From IMG/VR virus record IMGVR_UViG_3300005451_000010, positions 1 through 21,627 of that record: 21,627 nt of DNA; one strand, written 5' to 3'. The translations under genes were made by a program, and so were the position numbers. Source of the stretch: a virus. The notes beneath the pieces are model-generated. The model was not told the DNA's origin, did no database searches, and saw nothing but the letters and a program-made list of their open reading frames with translations. Shown one piece after another: positions 6,523 to 14,484 of this stretch; within the stretch, counting starts at the first letter, position 1, and each line of letters begins with the position of its first letter.

Positions 6523-8044
6523 AAGGATTATTTCCTAGAGCGCCGGATGAAACAAGTCTCACTAAAACATTGTACGGAAGATTGGCCAAATAGGGTTTTG
6601 CTCGCAAATAAGAGTCAATAATTTTAGCGGCCACTTCACGACCTGAGGTATCTGTCGCCATTCCGGCAAGTCCTCCCACCATACTACCAACTGTCCCACC
6701 TTCACCGGGAGCGCCAACTAAATGACCCAACAAAGCTCCCACAGCCGATCCTATAGTTGCGCCGCCTAAGGTTCTCCTAGACCCCTGCGCATTGCTGCCT
6801 GAGAATTGTTCAGCCAATGCCCTGTCTTTCGACTTCTGCGTAAAATCTTCACCTGTTGCGACTTTAATGCGCTTCATAATTTGTTGAGACATCCCACGCC
6901 GTTCCTGCGGGAGTGTTTTCATAGAAGAAATCGTAGTGTCCGTTGGTTGGAGTCCCTCGTCCGTTCTTTTTGTAAGAGCGAACTTTTCAGCCGCATCGTT
7001 ATACAAACGAGTTAAAACACTGACAGGTTTCATTGCCCTACGGTAAGTATCGTTTCCTGTTTTCAAAAGACTATCTAATTGAGCGCTGACATCTGTCAAT
7101 ATAGAGTTGGTTACATCTGCTGATTTATCGTCGAAATTAATGTCTTTCCTAATTCTCTGAATAACTTTCTGAAACGTTGTTTCAGGAATGTACGCTTCCG
7201 CTTGCCGTAACATTATGGGTTGGCCTGTCGGACCCAAGATGGGCGCAGGAGTAGGCCGTTTAATGATGTCATTCAAATCTCCCATTAAAGACAAAACTTT
7301 CTGCGTAGCCGCTTTATCGGAAGCCCCAACAGTCGTCGCTCCAACTTTTAGTTTTTCCTGCAATCCATTTAAAATTCCCGTAAGCTGAGAAACTGGAACA
7401 GCTCCTTCTTCCGGATTTGGCGAATTTCTCAGCAATGAAGAAGCCTTATCATAAGCGCTGGAAATAGCACGGCTGATATTTCCCAAGACTTTAGGAAGTC
7501 TTTCAGCTTGCATCTGATAGGTTGGCGCACCTTTAATGGATACAGGCCTTTCAAGTCTGGCCGCAACAGCTTCTTTGCTCGGACCCAACAGTGTTGGCAC
7601 ACCACCGCGAACGAGTGTCTCAGCACCCTTTCTAACTGCTGATCCAAGAACTTTTCCGCCCATTTCAATCCCTAAACCAGTTTGAAATTCTCCAAGAGTT
7701 TTTTCCAAATCTCCAACGGGTTTCTGCATCCCGGAAATTCCCAGCAGTTCATCTAAACGATTAACCGCTTCATGGGCTGGAGGGTACATTGCCGCACCGC
7801 CGACTACCCCAGCAAGCCCAGATGCTATAGGACCAGCAGGAGATGCTACTGCTGCGCCCGCCCCAGCACCCAATGTCATAGCACCCCCTTCCACAAGCGG
7901 CCTAACAAGATATTTGGATACCATGCGACGAATCGGATAATCGCGTTTAATTCCTTGAGATTGGTCAGACAGATAAGCCACTGGATCAAATTTATCTTGA
8001 GATGCTGACTGATCTGACAAATAGGCTTTAGGGTCGAATGCCAC
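6521..8044 (-). CDS. Probable internal virion / DNA-ejection protein with FDPxAYL repeats
   Basis: The protein has 507 residues with a GTG start at 8044 preceded by AGAGG five bases upstream. It overlaps the upstream gene by 17 bases. The N-terminus holds two copies of FDP-x-AYLSDQS (residues 3-13 and 19-29), a short linear motif I recognise from large phage internal proteins. Residues about 55-90 and 428-463 are Gly/Ala-rich hydrophobic stretches that could insert in a membrane. The middle (about 185-365) is predicted helical by its composition. There are no cysteines. It sits after the propeller-type tail protein and before the fibre, where podoviruses keep proteins that are ejected to carry DNA through the envelope. 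The stop is TAG, and the same frame continues into the glycosyltransferase. No enzymatic domain is visible. Confidence 0.7.
   Translation of the reverse strand: MAFDPKAYLSDQSASQDKFDPVAYLSDQSQGIKRDYPIRRMVSKYLVRPLVEGGAMTLGAGAGAAVASPAGPIASGLAGVVGGAAMYPPAHEAVNRLDELLGISGMQKPVGDLEKTLGEFQTGLGIEMGGKVLGSAVRKGAETLVRGGVPTLLGPSKEAVAARLERPVSIKGAPTYQMQAERLPKVLGNISRAISSAYDKASSLLRNSPNPEEGAVPVSQLTGILNGLQEKLKVGATTVGASDKAATQKVLSLMGDLNDIIKRPTPAPILGPTGQPIMLRQAEAYIPETTFQKVIQRIRKDINFDDKSADVTNSILTDVSAQLDSLLKTGNDTYRRAMKPVSVLTRLYNDAAEKFALTKRTDEGLQPTDTTISSMKTLPQERRGMSQQIMKRIKVATGEDFTQKSKDRALAEQFSGSNAQGSRRTLGGATIGSAVGALLGHLVGAPGEGGTVGSMVGGLAGMATDTSGREVAAKIIDSYLRAKPYLANLPYNVLVRLVSSGALGNNP
7958..8038 (-). repeat. Duplicated FDPxAYLSDQS motif coding repeat
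   Basis: The repeat encodes FDPKAYLSDQS and FDPVAYLSDQS separated by five residues. The near identity suggests a peptide docking tag present in two copies at the extreme N-terminus. Confidence 0.8.
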
Positions 8045-9113
8045 GCTGGCCTCTTTTAGATTGCAGTTTAGCTCTTACGGCATTAGCTTCTGGCGCATTA
8101 GGGTTATCTTGAAGCCATTGACTAGCTGCCATGTCTGTCTCGTCAAGTTGATTTGTTTGATCTTCCAAAAGAGGGTTTTCGTCAGCATGTGAAACCATCT
8201 CAGCCAACCCTGGATTTATGGAACGAAGCTGTGTCGTAGCGGGTTCTCCAAACTGCGTTGCACTTTTAATAAGGTGTTGGTTAACTTCTTTTTCCCGTTC
8301 AAGCAATCCACCTAATTCACCTGTAAACCCAGTAAAGTCAACGGGCGTAGAGGCATTCCCCAAATACTCCATGAAGTTGCCAACCTTACCTTTCAATGTG
8401 TTCGGGATATAAAGATTTAATGCCTCGTTTGTGAGGACACCTGTCGGGTTAATCGACCGTCCAACAGCAGATGCCAGTTCAGTTCTTTGGCGAACCGTTG
8501 CCGTTCCTCCCTGAGAATCAATTTGAGAGAGAAGTTGTTGTGCTCGATTAATATTGGCAAGTCTTCCGACAGAATCTTTGGCTGCTGTTTGGGCCATACC
8601 AGCAGCGCTGTAGCGGAGAGCCGTATTCAAAACAGCATTTTGTAAATTGGCTCGTTGTACTGCCACGCGACCTTCAATGGCATTGGCAATTTTCTCTCTT
8701 GATTTATTAGATACGTAGCCTTGAGCTACTTGTCTAGGAATAGATTTACCACCAAAAGATTGAATGAGTGGTTGATCAACTCCAAATTGTGTTGCTTGTT
8801 CTGGCGTGAGATATTCCTCACCAGCTTTTCCAAATTTAGCCAAAGCATCTAATCCACCTAAGTCCTTTAGCGTTGAAACTGGAATTTGTCCATATCCAAC
8901 AACTTCAGAAGGTACAGTCCCGCCAAGTGCTTCAGATAAAGTCTGCTGTTGTCTTTTACGTTCCGCCAATTTGGCTTTGATATCCTCTCCTTGTAAATAG
9001 CCTTCTCCAATGCCCCGGACAGCCCCTAAAGCCGCCTGTAAATCACGGTAGGGCCTGGAAGGTTGGGCCTCCGCTTCAGCCAGAAGCTCAAATAAACGCG
9101 GATTAACCGCCAT
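8028..9113 (-). CDS. Helical virion protein, probable ejection or internal protein
   Basis: The 361-aa product starts at the ATG at 9113, where GGAG lies seven bases upstream. An open frame continues 42 codons further but has no comparable start signal and lies over the preceding gene, so I reject the longer form. The sequence begins MAVNPRLFELLAEAEAQPSR and is rich in Ala, Gln, Leu and Glu, with long stretches that look helical (about 35-60 and 145-210). No cysteine or signal peptide is present. The start overlaps the upstream stop by 11 bases and the end overlaps the next gene by 17, so it belongs to one operon with its neighbours. I do not recognise a named family. Position between the neck and the fibres suggests an internal virion protein. 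Confidence 0.62.
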   Translation of the reverse strand: MAVNPRLFELLAEAEAQPSRPYRDLQAALGAVRGIGEGYLQGEDIKAKLAERKRQQQTLSEALGGTVPSEVVGYGQIPVSTLKDLGGLDALAKFGKAGEEYLTPEQATQFGVDQPLIQSFGGKSIPRQVAQGYVSNKSREKIANAIEGRVAVQRANLQNAVLNTALRYSAAGMAQTAAKDSVGRLANINRAQQLLSQIDSQGGTATVRQRTELASAVGRSINPTGVLTNEALNLYIPNTLKGKVGNFMEYLGNASTPVDFTGFTGELGGLLEREKEVNQHLIKSATQFGEPATTQLRSINPGLAEMVSHADENPLLEDQTNQLDETDMAASQWLQDNPNAPEANAVRAKLQSKRGQRGIRP

Positions 9114-9603
9114 AATAGTGCTCCAAGCCGGAATAATAAGGGTCGTACAAAGAAAGATTCGGAGAAAGCGACGGCCTGGGAGTTCTCTGCCTGTTATTAA
9201 TCGCGTCAAAAAGCGCCTTGGATTGAAACGCTGTAACACCTGCGCCCCCTAATCCTCCCACCACTTGCGAGAAAACGTCCGGTTTGTATGCCTCGCCCAA
9301 AATCTTGGCAAGCTGGATATTACGCTGATAATCCTGTTCAGACTGGTAATCTTTCAGCGAACCTTCCCCTAAAATGCCTTCCAAACCCCCGGAAATGCCC
9401 ATAGAAGCCTCATTTCCTGCGCGGCCTAGTTCCTGGGGTATATACGACCCTTGAACGCGTCCAGAGGCAATCTGTGAAGTTTTCTCCCGGTCTGAAAGAC
9501 CTCCCAGGGCTTTCTGTAACCTTCCCTGGGCCGCTTGGTTAATCCCAGCCAAAGGTTTCTTAAGTGGTTCAAGTAATCTAATATCGCTCGCAAATAAAGG
9601 CAT
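9103..9603 (-). CDS. Small structural protein, paralogue of the adjacent upstream gene
   Basis: The 166-aa protein starts at ATG 9603 after AGGGAAG. Residues about 84-130 align with the end of the upstream neighbour: DYQRNIQLAKILGEAYKPDV then SQVVGGLGGAG, against DFQRNLQLSKLIAEMQKPST then SQVFGGIGAAG. The shared block places both in one family. It has a Gly-rich centre, a glycine/alanine-rich hydrophobic stretch near 115-125, and an extra Tyr/Pro-rich tail (SLYDPYYSGLEHYYGG). It has no cysteines. Function is unknown. The amphipathic and glycine-zipper character, together with its location, fits a minor virion or ejection protein. Confidence 0.65.
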   Translation of the reverse strand: MPLFASDIRLLEPLKKPLAGINQAAQGRLQKALGGLSDREKTSQIASGRVQGSYIPQELGRAGNEASMGISGGLEGILGEGSLKDYQSEQDYQRNIQLAKILGEAYKPDVFSQVVGGLGGAGVTAFQSKALFDAINNRQRTPRPSLSPNLSLYDPYYSGLEHYYGG

Positions 9604-9617
9604 GAACTTCCCTATCC

Positions 9618-10016
9618 TCAGCCAAAAGCCGCTCCTATAGCCGCCAAGTTACCTGCCGCGCCGATACCGCCAAAAACCTGCGATAACGTGCTTGGTTTCT
9701 GCATTTCGGCAATCAACTTCGATAATTGCAGGTTGCGCTGGAAATCCCGGGCGCCTAAATAGTCCTCTGTGGGAATCTGGCCTAAAGCCTCAGCTAAACT
9801 GCTTTGAACGCCTCCTAAATCGCCTAATTGACCAGCCGCTAAATCCCCAAACTGATAGTTGCTGACACCAGACCTTAAACGTCCGCCAGCCGCTTGCTGG
9901 CTAACCAATTTCTTTCTGGCCTTAGCGTACTGGTTCATAATCGAATTGGAAGCCGTATCAGCTTGCTGGCCTAAAACGTCTTCTAAAGTCGATGTGGGAC
10001 TATCGAAGAGGGCCAT
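9618..10016 (-). CDS. Small structural protein, first of a paralogous pair
   Basis: It has 132 residues, and its ATG follows directly on the TAA of the upstream gene (TAAATG) with no ribosome site, so it is probably translated by coupling. The middle is Gln/Gly-rich (QQAAGGRLRSG, then LAAGQLGDLGG), and the end DFQRNLQLSKLIAEMQKPST then SQVFGGIGAAGNLAAIGAAF is a helix followed by a glycine-zipper-like hydrophobic tail. The similarity to the next gene downstream shows tandem duplication and divergence. No cysteines or signal peptide are present. A role in the tail tip or ejection apparatus is inferred from place and composition only. Confidence 0.65.
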   Translation of the reverse strand: MALFDSPTSTLEDVLGQQADTASNSIMNQYAKARKKLVSQQAAGGRLRSGVSNYQFGDLAAGQLGDLGGVQSSLAEALGQIPTEDYLGARDFQRNLQLSKLIAEMQKPSTLSQVFGGIGAAGNLAAIGAAFG

Positions 10017-10250
10017 TTAAGTGAATTGAACGTACCTCAAAGTTTGGTCAACTGTCATATAAAGCCGATTTAACGTTTTGTCGTATACCACGCACCCTTC
10101 CGGCAAATCTTTTAAAAGCGGCGGGCTGGTCAACGAAAAACGCACATGATTTTCAACCATATATTTATGCAATGCCGTCAAATCGCCAAATGTGGCTGGT
10201 TCATCGTACTGCCCTGATCTAAGCGTGGGAGGTTGTGGAAGGGTACTCAT
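10017..10250 (-). CDS. Small conserved-type phage protein, unknown role
   Basis: The 77-aa protein starts at the ATG at 10250, overlapping the stop of the large propeller-type gene as ATGA. The sequence has a helix (FGDLTALHKYMVENHV) followed by short strands (EGCVVYDKTLNRLYMTVDQT). The second half reads like the small beta motif with which many phage tail-adjacent proteins end, but I cannot name the family. One cysteine is present. The strict coupling suggests it works with the 903-aa protein, for example at the tail-fibre or neck interface. Confidence 0.6.
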   Translation of the reverse strand: MSTLPQPPTLRSGQYDEPATFGDLTALHKYMVENHVRFSLTSPPLLKDLPEGCVVYDKTLNRLYMTVDQTLRYVQFT

Positions 10251-12958
10251 GAAGATAAACTCCCGCGCTGTGGCGTTAAACGGTAATAGCTCCTGATTTC
10301 GTCCACTGAGAAAGGCTGATCCGCCGCGTTAATCCGCACTCTAAAACGAACAATATCCAACATAAAGTTAATATTGAAACGTTTGACAAACGACAGCGAT
10401 TCTCCGCTGTCACGCGTCAAATCAACGCTCTTTTCGGTATACGTTAAACCGCCATCCGAAGACCATCCCACAGAAAGAGAATAAGGCCCCGATCGATCGC
10501 ACGTCACTTGCAGTTCACGGCCTTTGATTTGAAAATTGTCCTTTCCAAAGTCCGCCGTCTCATAAAAAGCGTCCATGGTCGAACCATTCTTTGAAAATCC
10601 CGTTTCAAGCCGGTAAATAGACCCGTTTGTACTGGACCCGGCAATATAATAATCCTGAAACCGGCAATAAGACAAAAACGCGAAATCTTTCTTGTGCCAG
10701 GGACTCCCGAAAGTCGATTTGCCCAAAACAATCACAATATCGTTGGCAGTTGCGCCTAAAGTGGCAGCGGAAAGCCAGTAACGGTTAAGAATGATGATTG
10801 ACGCAACGTTTTGGTTTGTGTTGGTGCCTGTTCCAGAACTGAGCGTCCAGTTGACTGTAAAACTTTCCACAAGTGGCTGATGTGTGGAGTCTATCGTCGA
10901 AAATTCCAAGCGAATTTGAATGTATTGATTAGCAACGATTGTATTCGGTATGGCTCCATTAGCAATCGCTATCCAAGACGCGATGGAAACGCCTGCGGGA
11001 GTCGTGGACGCCCGGTAATAAGCGGAGATCGTTTCCCCAGCTTTATCAAGCGATATTTGGAAAGCCTGCCACTGAAAAATGTTGCCGCCTGTATTGTGAA
11101 TCTCTGAAATGTAGGTTCCACCCACAAAAACTTTGTCAATAACAGGCGTATTAATGCCAGTCGAAGAATTAAGCGTTACACCCCATCGTAAATAGCGCTT
11201 TAATGCCGACCCGATGGCTGCGCCGTTTGCAACATTGACAGCCGCATCCCATGTGGACCCGTCACTGGAAGATTGCGTATAAAACTGGTAGGTTTCGCCG
11301 TTCGTCGCGATCGTGGCCGCCAACGTTCCAAAGGTACTCGGCACAGACCCATAATCCAAAGATTTCGATATGAACGTCCCAGTTGGTTGATATCCCGCAC
11401 GATAAACTTCAATTTCTGTGACCGTTATACGAACATCAGCAGCGATAATTCGCAAGCGAACCGCAGTGGCTACTTGGGTCGAAAAGTCAATCGTAAATGT
11501 AGTGGCTGAAGTAGGACTTCCGGACGCAACAGACGTATTTCCAACACCGACCCAAGAAGAACCCGTATTGACTTCAACGGCCTGTACGCTAATAAACATG
11601 CTAGACGGAGCTTGAGAAGTTGTCATATCACGAATAATGATTCTTCCAACAGCCATTGCCGAAGGAAGATCAATTTCCCATATCAACGTGTTCAGCTGAT
11701 TGTTTGTGTATTGCCATCCCGCCGGATTGGTTTGATTTCCATCAATCAAATAAGAGTTTTGGCCTATCTTGGAAAGACCAAAATTGGGCGTGGCATCCAA
11801 CAACGCGCCACTGGGAGTAATTTGACTTCCCGGCGTTCCAGACGTAACCAACGCCAACTGCAAATTGCCGGGATTGTCCGTGGCCGTCGTATTAGTCAAT
11901 GTCCCCGACGCAAAATCCGTTTGCGAATCATCCGCCGGAACCAGTTTCAGTTCATCGTTTGAGGTAGACAAATTGACGGGAACAGTGCCCGCAACAAAAT
12001 CCGTTGTTTTCGATACATTCCAGAATTGATTGTTCAAAAGCACCTGCTGTAAATTTCGGAACGCGAAAACGCCTGTGTCGGGCGACGCCGGATCAATAAT
12101 ATCCGAAACACGCTTGGCTTCTTCCCCGTCAAAGACGTAGAAGCCGTCCACACCGATAAAATGGACCAAATTATCTTTGATTTGGACAGATTCCTGAAAG
12201 CGCGTTCCGGTTGACGCACGCGTTTTGACGCGTGTGTAAGTATATTCGTCGTAACCTACAATACGCCAAACGGAATACTGCTTGGAACAATAAAGATAGC
12301 CGCGATAGAGCCAAATACCCGTCCCGACATCGGCGTCCCCTTCAGACACCTGGATTTCGTTGTCAGTCGGCCAAGCCACTGCATTATCCGGTTCTATTTC
12401 AGTGCCAGAAGAATTTGTAAGAGCAGAAAAACGCAAAGCAGATAAATCACCGTTAATTCCATAAAGCCAGATTCGTTCATCGTGGTATTCAATGAACTTT
12501 CCTTTCGGAACATTCGGAGTTCCTGCGGTTCCGTCCAAAGTTACGAGCGTCGCCCCGTCCCACGTCATCACAGCGTCTGTTCCATTGGTCAACCACAGTT
12601 TGTTGCGGATCACTTTTCCACGCAATTGAAAGTAAGGCGAGAGGCCTGTTTTGATCGTGGTGTAAATCACGTAGTCCGTCGTCTGATAGATGTTCTGGCC
12701 ATCCGAACAGACAACGCGGGAAGTTCCATCGGATGTCTTAAAAAAGTTGATCAGCGCCGTAACTGGAAGGTTGCTAGGAAGCGCTCCCAATTTAGAATAG
12801 CCGTGGGCTGTAACAACCGACCCCGGTTTCTCGTCAGTCCAGACATTTTGATGGTTCGGGGAATGGCCCTCAGGAAGTTTGTTGGGTGAAGCCGCCGTGT
12901 TCAGCGTTCCCCACTTATCAACTTTAATTTCTAGCGCATCTTCTAAAATGGCTGTCAT
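10247..12958 (-). CDS. Large beta-propeller/discoidin-type tail protein (tubular protein B-like position)
   Basis: This is a 903-aa protein. Residues 22-55 (ASPNKLPEGHSPNHQNVWTD, then a P-G-S-V-x-x-x-x-G-Y) match the opening of phage stabilisation or nozzle proteins, in which N-x-x-D and a final R/H-G-Y precede a propeller. Residues about 60-310 show repeated strand pairs such as 'L-W-L-T-N-G-T-D-A-V-M-T-W-D-G' and 'G-V-D-G-F-Y-V-F-D-G', typical of propeller blades. Residues about 400-522 look like an F5/8-type C (discoidin) domain, ending 'V-R-L-R-I-I-A-A-D-V-R-I-T-V-T-E-I-E-V-Y'. Two more beta domains follow, around 525-740. The position after the adaptor matches the tail nozzle (T7 gp12 role). 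Function follows from position and fold impression, not from sequence identity. It has no signal peptide and only four cysteines. Confidence 0.78.
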   Translation of the reverse strand: MTAILEDALEIKVDKWGTLNTAASPNKLPEGHSPNHQNVWTDEKPGSVVTAHGYSKLGALPSNLPVTALINFFKTSDGTSRVVCSDGQNIYQTTDYVIYTTIKTGLSPYFQLRGKVIRNKLWLTNGTDAVMTWDGATLVTLDGTAGTPNVPKGKFIEYHDERIWLYGINGDLSALRFSALTNSSGTEIEPDNAVAWPTDNEIQVSEGDADVGTGIWLYRGYLYCSKQYSVWRIVGYDEYTYTRVKTRASTGTRFQESVQIKDNLVHFIGVDGFYVFDGEEAKRVSDIIDPASPDTGVFAFRNLQQVLLNNQFWNVSKTTDFVAGTVPVNLSTSNDELKLVPADDSQTDFASGTLTNTTATDNPGNLQLALVTSGTPGSQITPSGALLDATPNFGLSKIGQNSYLIDGNQTNPAGWQYTNNQLNTLIWEIDLPSAMAVGRIIIRDMTTSQAPSSMFISVQAVEVNTGSSWVGVGNTSVASGSPTSATTFTIDFSTQVATAVRLRIIAADVRITVTEIEVYRAGYQPTGTFISKSLDYGSVPSTFGTLAATIATNGETYQFYTQSSSDGSTWDAAVNVANGAAIGSALKRYLRWGVTLNSSTGINTPVIDKVFVGGTYISEIHNTGGNIFQWQAFQISLDKAGETISAYYRASTTPAGVSIASWIAIANGAIPNTIVANQYIQIRLEFSTIDSTHQPLVESFTVNWTLSSGTGTNTNQNVASIIILNRYWLSAATLGATANDIVIVLGKSTFGSPWHKKDFAFLSYCRFQDYYIAGSSTNGSIYRLETGFSKNGSTMDAFYETADFGKDNFQIKGRELQVTCDRSGPYSLSVGWSSDGGLTYTEKSVDLTRDSGESLSFVKRFNINFMLDIVRFRVRINAADQPFSVDEIRSYYRLTPQRGSLSS

Positions 12959-12961
12959 AAT

Positions 12962-13180
12962 TTAAGGTGTATCAATATTCGTCCAAGGTGTCGTAGGAGA
13001 AGAAAGAATTGTCGTTTGAGTCCCGCCCCAAGGTTCGTCGCCCCACGGTTCATCTCCCCATCCAACATCTTCAGTGATAATGGCCCCCTGATCTCCTACG
13101 TCATGGAAATCGACGCCCGTATCAAGTTCCGTGGACGCAAAAATCCCGCTGATATCCAAAGTATTTGTAAAGTTACTCAT
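12962..13180 (-). CDS. Small Trp/Gly-rich phage protein
   Basis: The start is the ATG at 13180, overlapping the adaptor stop (ATGA); a start two codons earlier is possible. The 72-aa product is acidic in the middle and contains a tandem motif, GWGDEPWGDEPWGG, followed by SSPTTPWTNIDTP at the C-terminus. I recall similar short proteins ending W-T-x-I-x-T-P between adaptor and nozzle genes in environmental phages, without a known role. The repeated W-G-D-E-P turns may form a small exposed patch or a tag for tail assembly. Only three bases separate it from the 903-aa gene, which lacks a ribosome site, so the two are likely coupled. Confidence 0.68.
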   Translation of the reverse strand: MSNFTNTLDISGIFASTELDTGVDFHDVGDQGAIITEDVGWGDEPWGDEPWGGTQTTILSSPTTPWTNIDTP

Positions 13181-13812
13181 GCCCAAATCCTCGGCCAGAC
13201 AAATCTCGGAGAGCCGGAGAATTTCTGGACTTTGGACAGTAGTTTCTTCTTATGGTACTCGTACAAATCCAAGTTATTCTGGGCGGTTTTTAAATTTCCC
13301 AGACTCTTTTCACAAATGAATGCGGCATAGAAAGGCAGGCAATCCTGAAAAGAAGTTTGCAGGTCAGGCGCAGTCACATTATCGGACAAATCAGGCGGTA
13401 TTTTGATGTACTGGATTTGGATAGTAAGGCCCGCGTTGACCGCATCCGGTTTCGGCCAAAGACCCATCTTCGCATTGTCCGATTTATAGGCGTATCGAGG
13501 CGTTCCAGCGTTGGCGTCCTGCCATTGAATGTCCAAAGCCGATAAATCGGAGCGTTCTAAAACGGGGATGTTGATATTGTCAAAATAGATGTCCGAAAGA
13601 GAAATGAAATCTTCCGGGAGCGTATAAACAGCCTGATCTTGAATGGACGTCGCTTCTGCCGTTTGTTCCGCCCATTCCAAGTCCGTTCCCATAAACCGGA
13701 TCGCTTGATTTAAAAAGGAGTAGATTTGCGTGTCGGTAAAATGCGTGTTGGCAATATCGGTCTCGTCAATATATTCCCGGACACGAGATGTTAATGTAAG
13801 GCGGGTCGCCAC
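13177..13812 (-). CDS. Head-tail adaptor protein
   Basis: This 211-aa protein starts with GTG at 13812, directly after the TAA of the upstream gene. The N-terminus (TLTSRVREYIDETD, then HFTDTQIYSFLNQAIRFMG) is a clear match to the start of phage adaptor proteins: a helix, a D/S-x-x-I-x-x-F-L-N-x-A motif, then 'Q-x-V-Y-T-L-P-E-D-F-I-S-L', the usual beta strand. It is followed by P-R-Y-A-Y-x-x-x-N-A-K-M-G-L-W-P-x-P and a final helical segment (about 155-200). This arrangement is that of the T7 gp11/P22 gp4-type adaptor set, which sits below the portal and connects to the tail. Its position between head and nozzle genes supports the call. Confidence 0.85.
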   Translation of the reverse strand: MATRLTLTSRVREYIDETDIANTHFTDTQIYSFLNQAIRFMGTDLEWAEQTAEATSIQDQAVYTLPEDFISLSDIYFDNINIPVLERSDLSALDIQWQDANAGTPRYAYKSDNAKMGLWPKPDAVNAGLTIQIQYIKIPPDLSDNVTAPDLQTSFQDCLPFYAAFICEKSLGNLKTAQNNLDLYEYHKKKLLSKVQKFSGSPRFVWPRIWA

Positions 13813-14208
13813 TTAGAGTCTTTCCGCCTGCTCACGGACAGTGCGAATGAACAGGGATACACGGTCCACCTGTTTCTGAGCGTCCAGTTTCATGTCAATG
13901 GACGTCTGCCGCTCTTTTTCAAAAAGAGTCCGATCGCGCTTAAATTCCGTAAGCGCCTTCTCAAAACTTTCACGCTGCATTTTCAGTTCATCTTTTGCGT
14001 TGTTAACTTTTTCCGTTTCTTGACGAAGGTTCGTCAACTTCTTCTCAACGTCCTGATTATGCACGGTGCTTTTGGCGTCCATTTCAGCCTGTAAAGCCTC
14101 TTTTTTAAGTTGAAGAGTGTTCACTTCGTTCTGGACATTTTTTAAGCGCAGTGTCCAAGACGCTACGTCATTGCTCAGGTTTCTGATTTCGGCAGTCGAG
14201 TTAGTCAT
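13813..14208 (-). CDS. Coiled-coil protein of unknown role
   Basis: The protein has 131 residues and starts at ATG 14208, after AAGG seven bases upstream. Nearly the whole length is charged, with heptad-like spacing of Leu, Val and Phe (for example NDVASWTLRLKNVQNEVNTL). It is probably a long parallel or antiparallel coiled coil. It has no cysteine, glycine-rich or membrane segments. It lies between a zinc-ribbon protein and the adaptor and abuts the adaptor start (TAAGTG). Possible roles are an assembly chaperone, a spacer in the neck, or an internal protein. None is proven, and coiled coils draw many false matches in searches. Confidence 0.68.
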   Translation of the reverse strand: MTNSTAEIRNLSNDVASWTLRLKNVQNEVNTLQLKKEALQAEMDAKSTVHNQDVEKKLTNLRQETEKVNNAKDELKMQRESFEKALTEFKRDRTLFEKERQTSIDMKLDAQKQVDRVSLFIRTVREQAERL

Positions 14209-14211
14209 GAT

Positions 14212-14478
14212 TCAACCTTTCATGAAAAAGTATCTTTTCGGTTTTTCTTTGGAGTAATAAAACAGCCTTTTTTCTTCCGGATGCCAACGCCTATCCCGAA
14301 TGTCTGAAATATGCGCTGTGGACCCTTTCGGATCATGCGGGTTGGCATGGCCCATTTCTTTAAAGTAAGGCGCGTTGGACACTTCTTTTTTTAAGCACCA
14401 TCGGCAAATCCATGCGCCGCTTTCCAGAAAAAGCGAGCTGGAAAATTTTAAGCAGTAAGTGCACCGATCTAAGTTCAT
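14212..14478 (-). CDS. Small zinc-ribbon protein
   Basis: The start is ATG at 14478, with no recognisable ribosome site because a strong hairpin lies six bases upstream. The 88-aa product has C6-x2-C9 and C25-x2-C28, a classic two-knuckle zinc ribbon (CTYC, then CRWC). A basic tail follows, with HISDIRDRRWHPEEKRLFYY. The 'H-I-x-D-I-x-x-R-R' phrase is one I recognise in many short phage proteins near the capsid genes. Function is unknown; nucleic-acid or protein binding is likely for a ribbon with a basic tail. It belongs to the region between the head and the neck genes. Confidence 0.7.
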   Translation of the reverse strand: MNLDRCTYCLKFSSSLFLESGAWICRWCLKKEVSNAPYFKEMGHANPHDPKGSTAHISDIRDRRWHPEEKRLFYYSKEKPKRYFFMKG

Positions 14479-14484
14479 CGCACT

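Noticed and set aside
9114-9239. N-terminal extension of the 361-aa protein to 9239
   Set aside because: The extension overlaps the neighbouring gene, is Arg-rich shadow sequence, and the ATG at 9113 has GGAG at seven bases.
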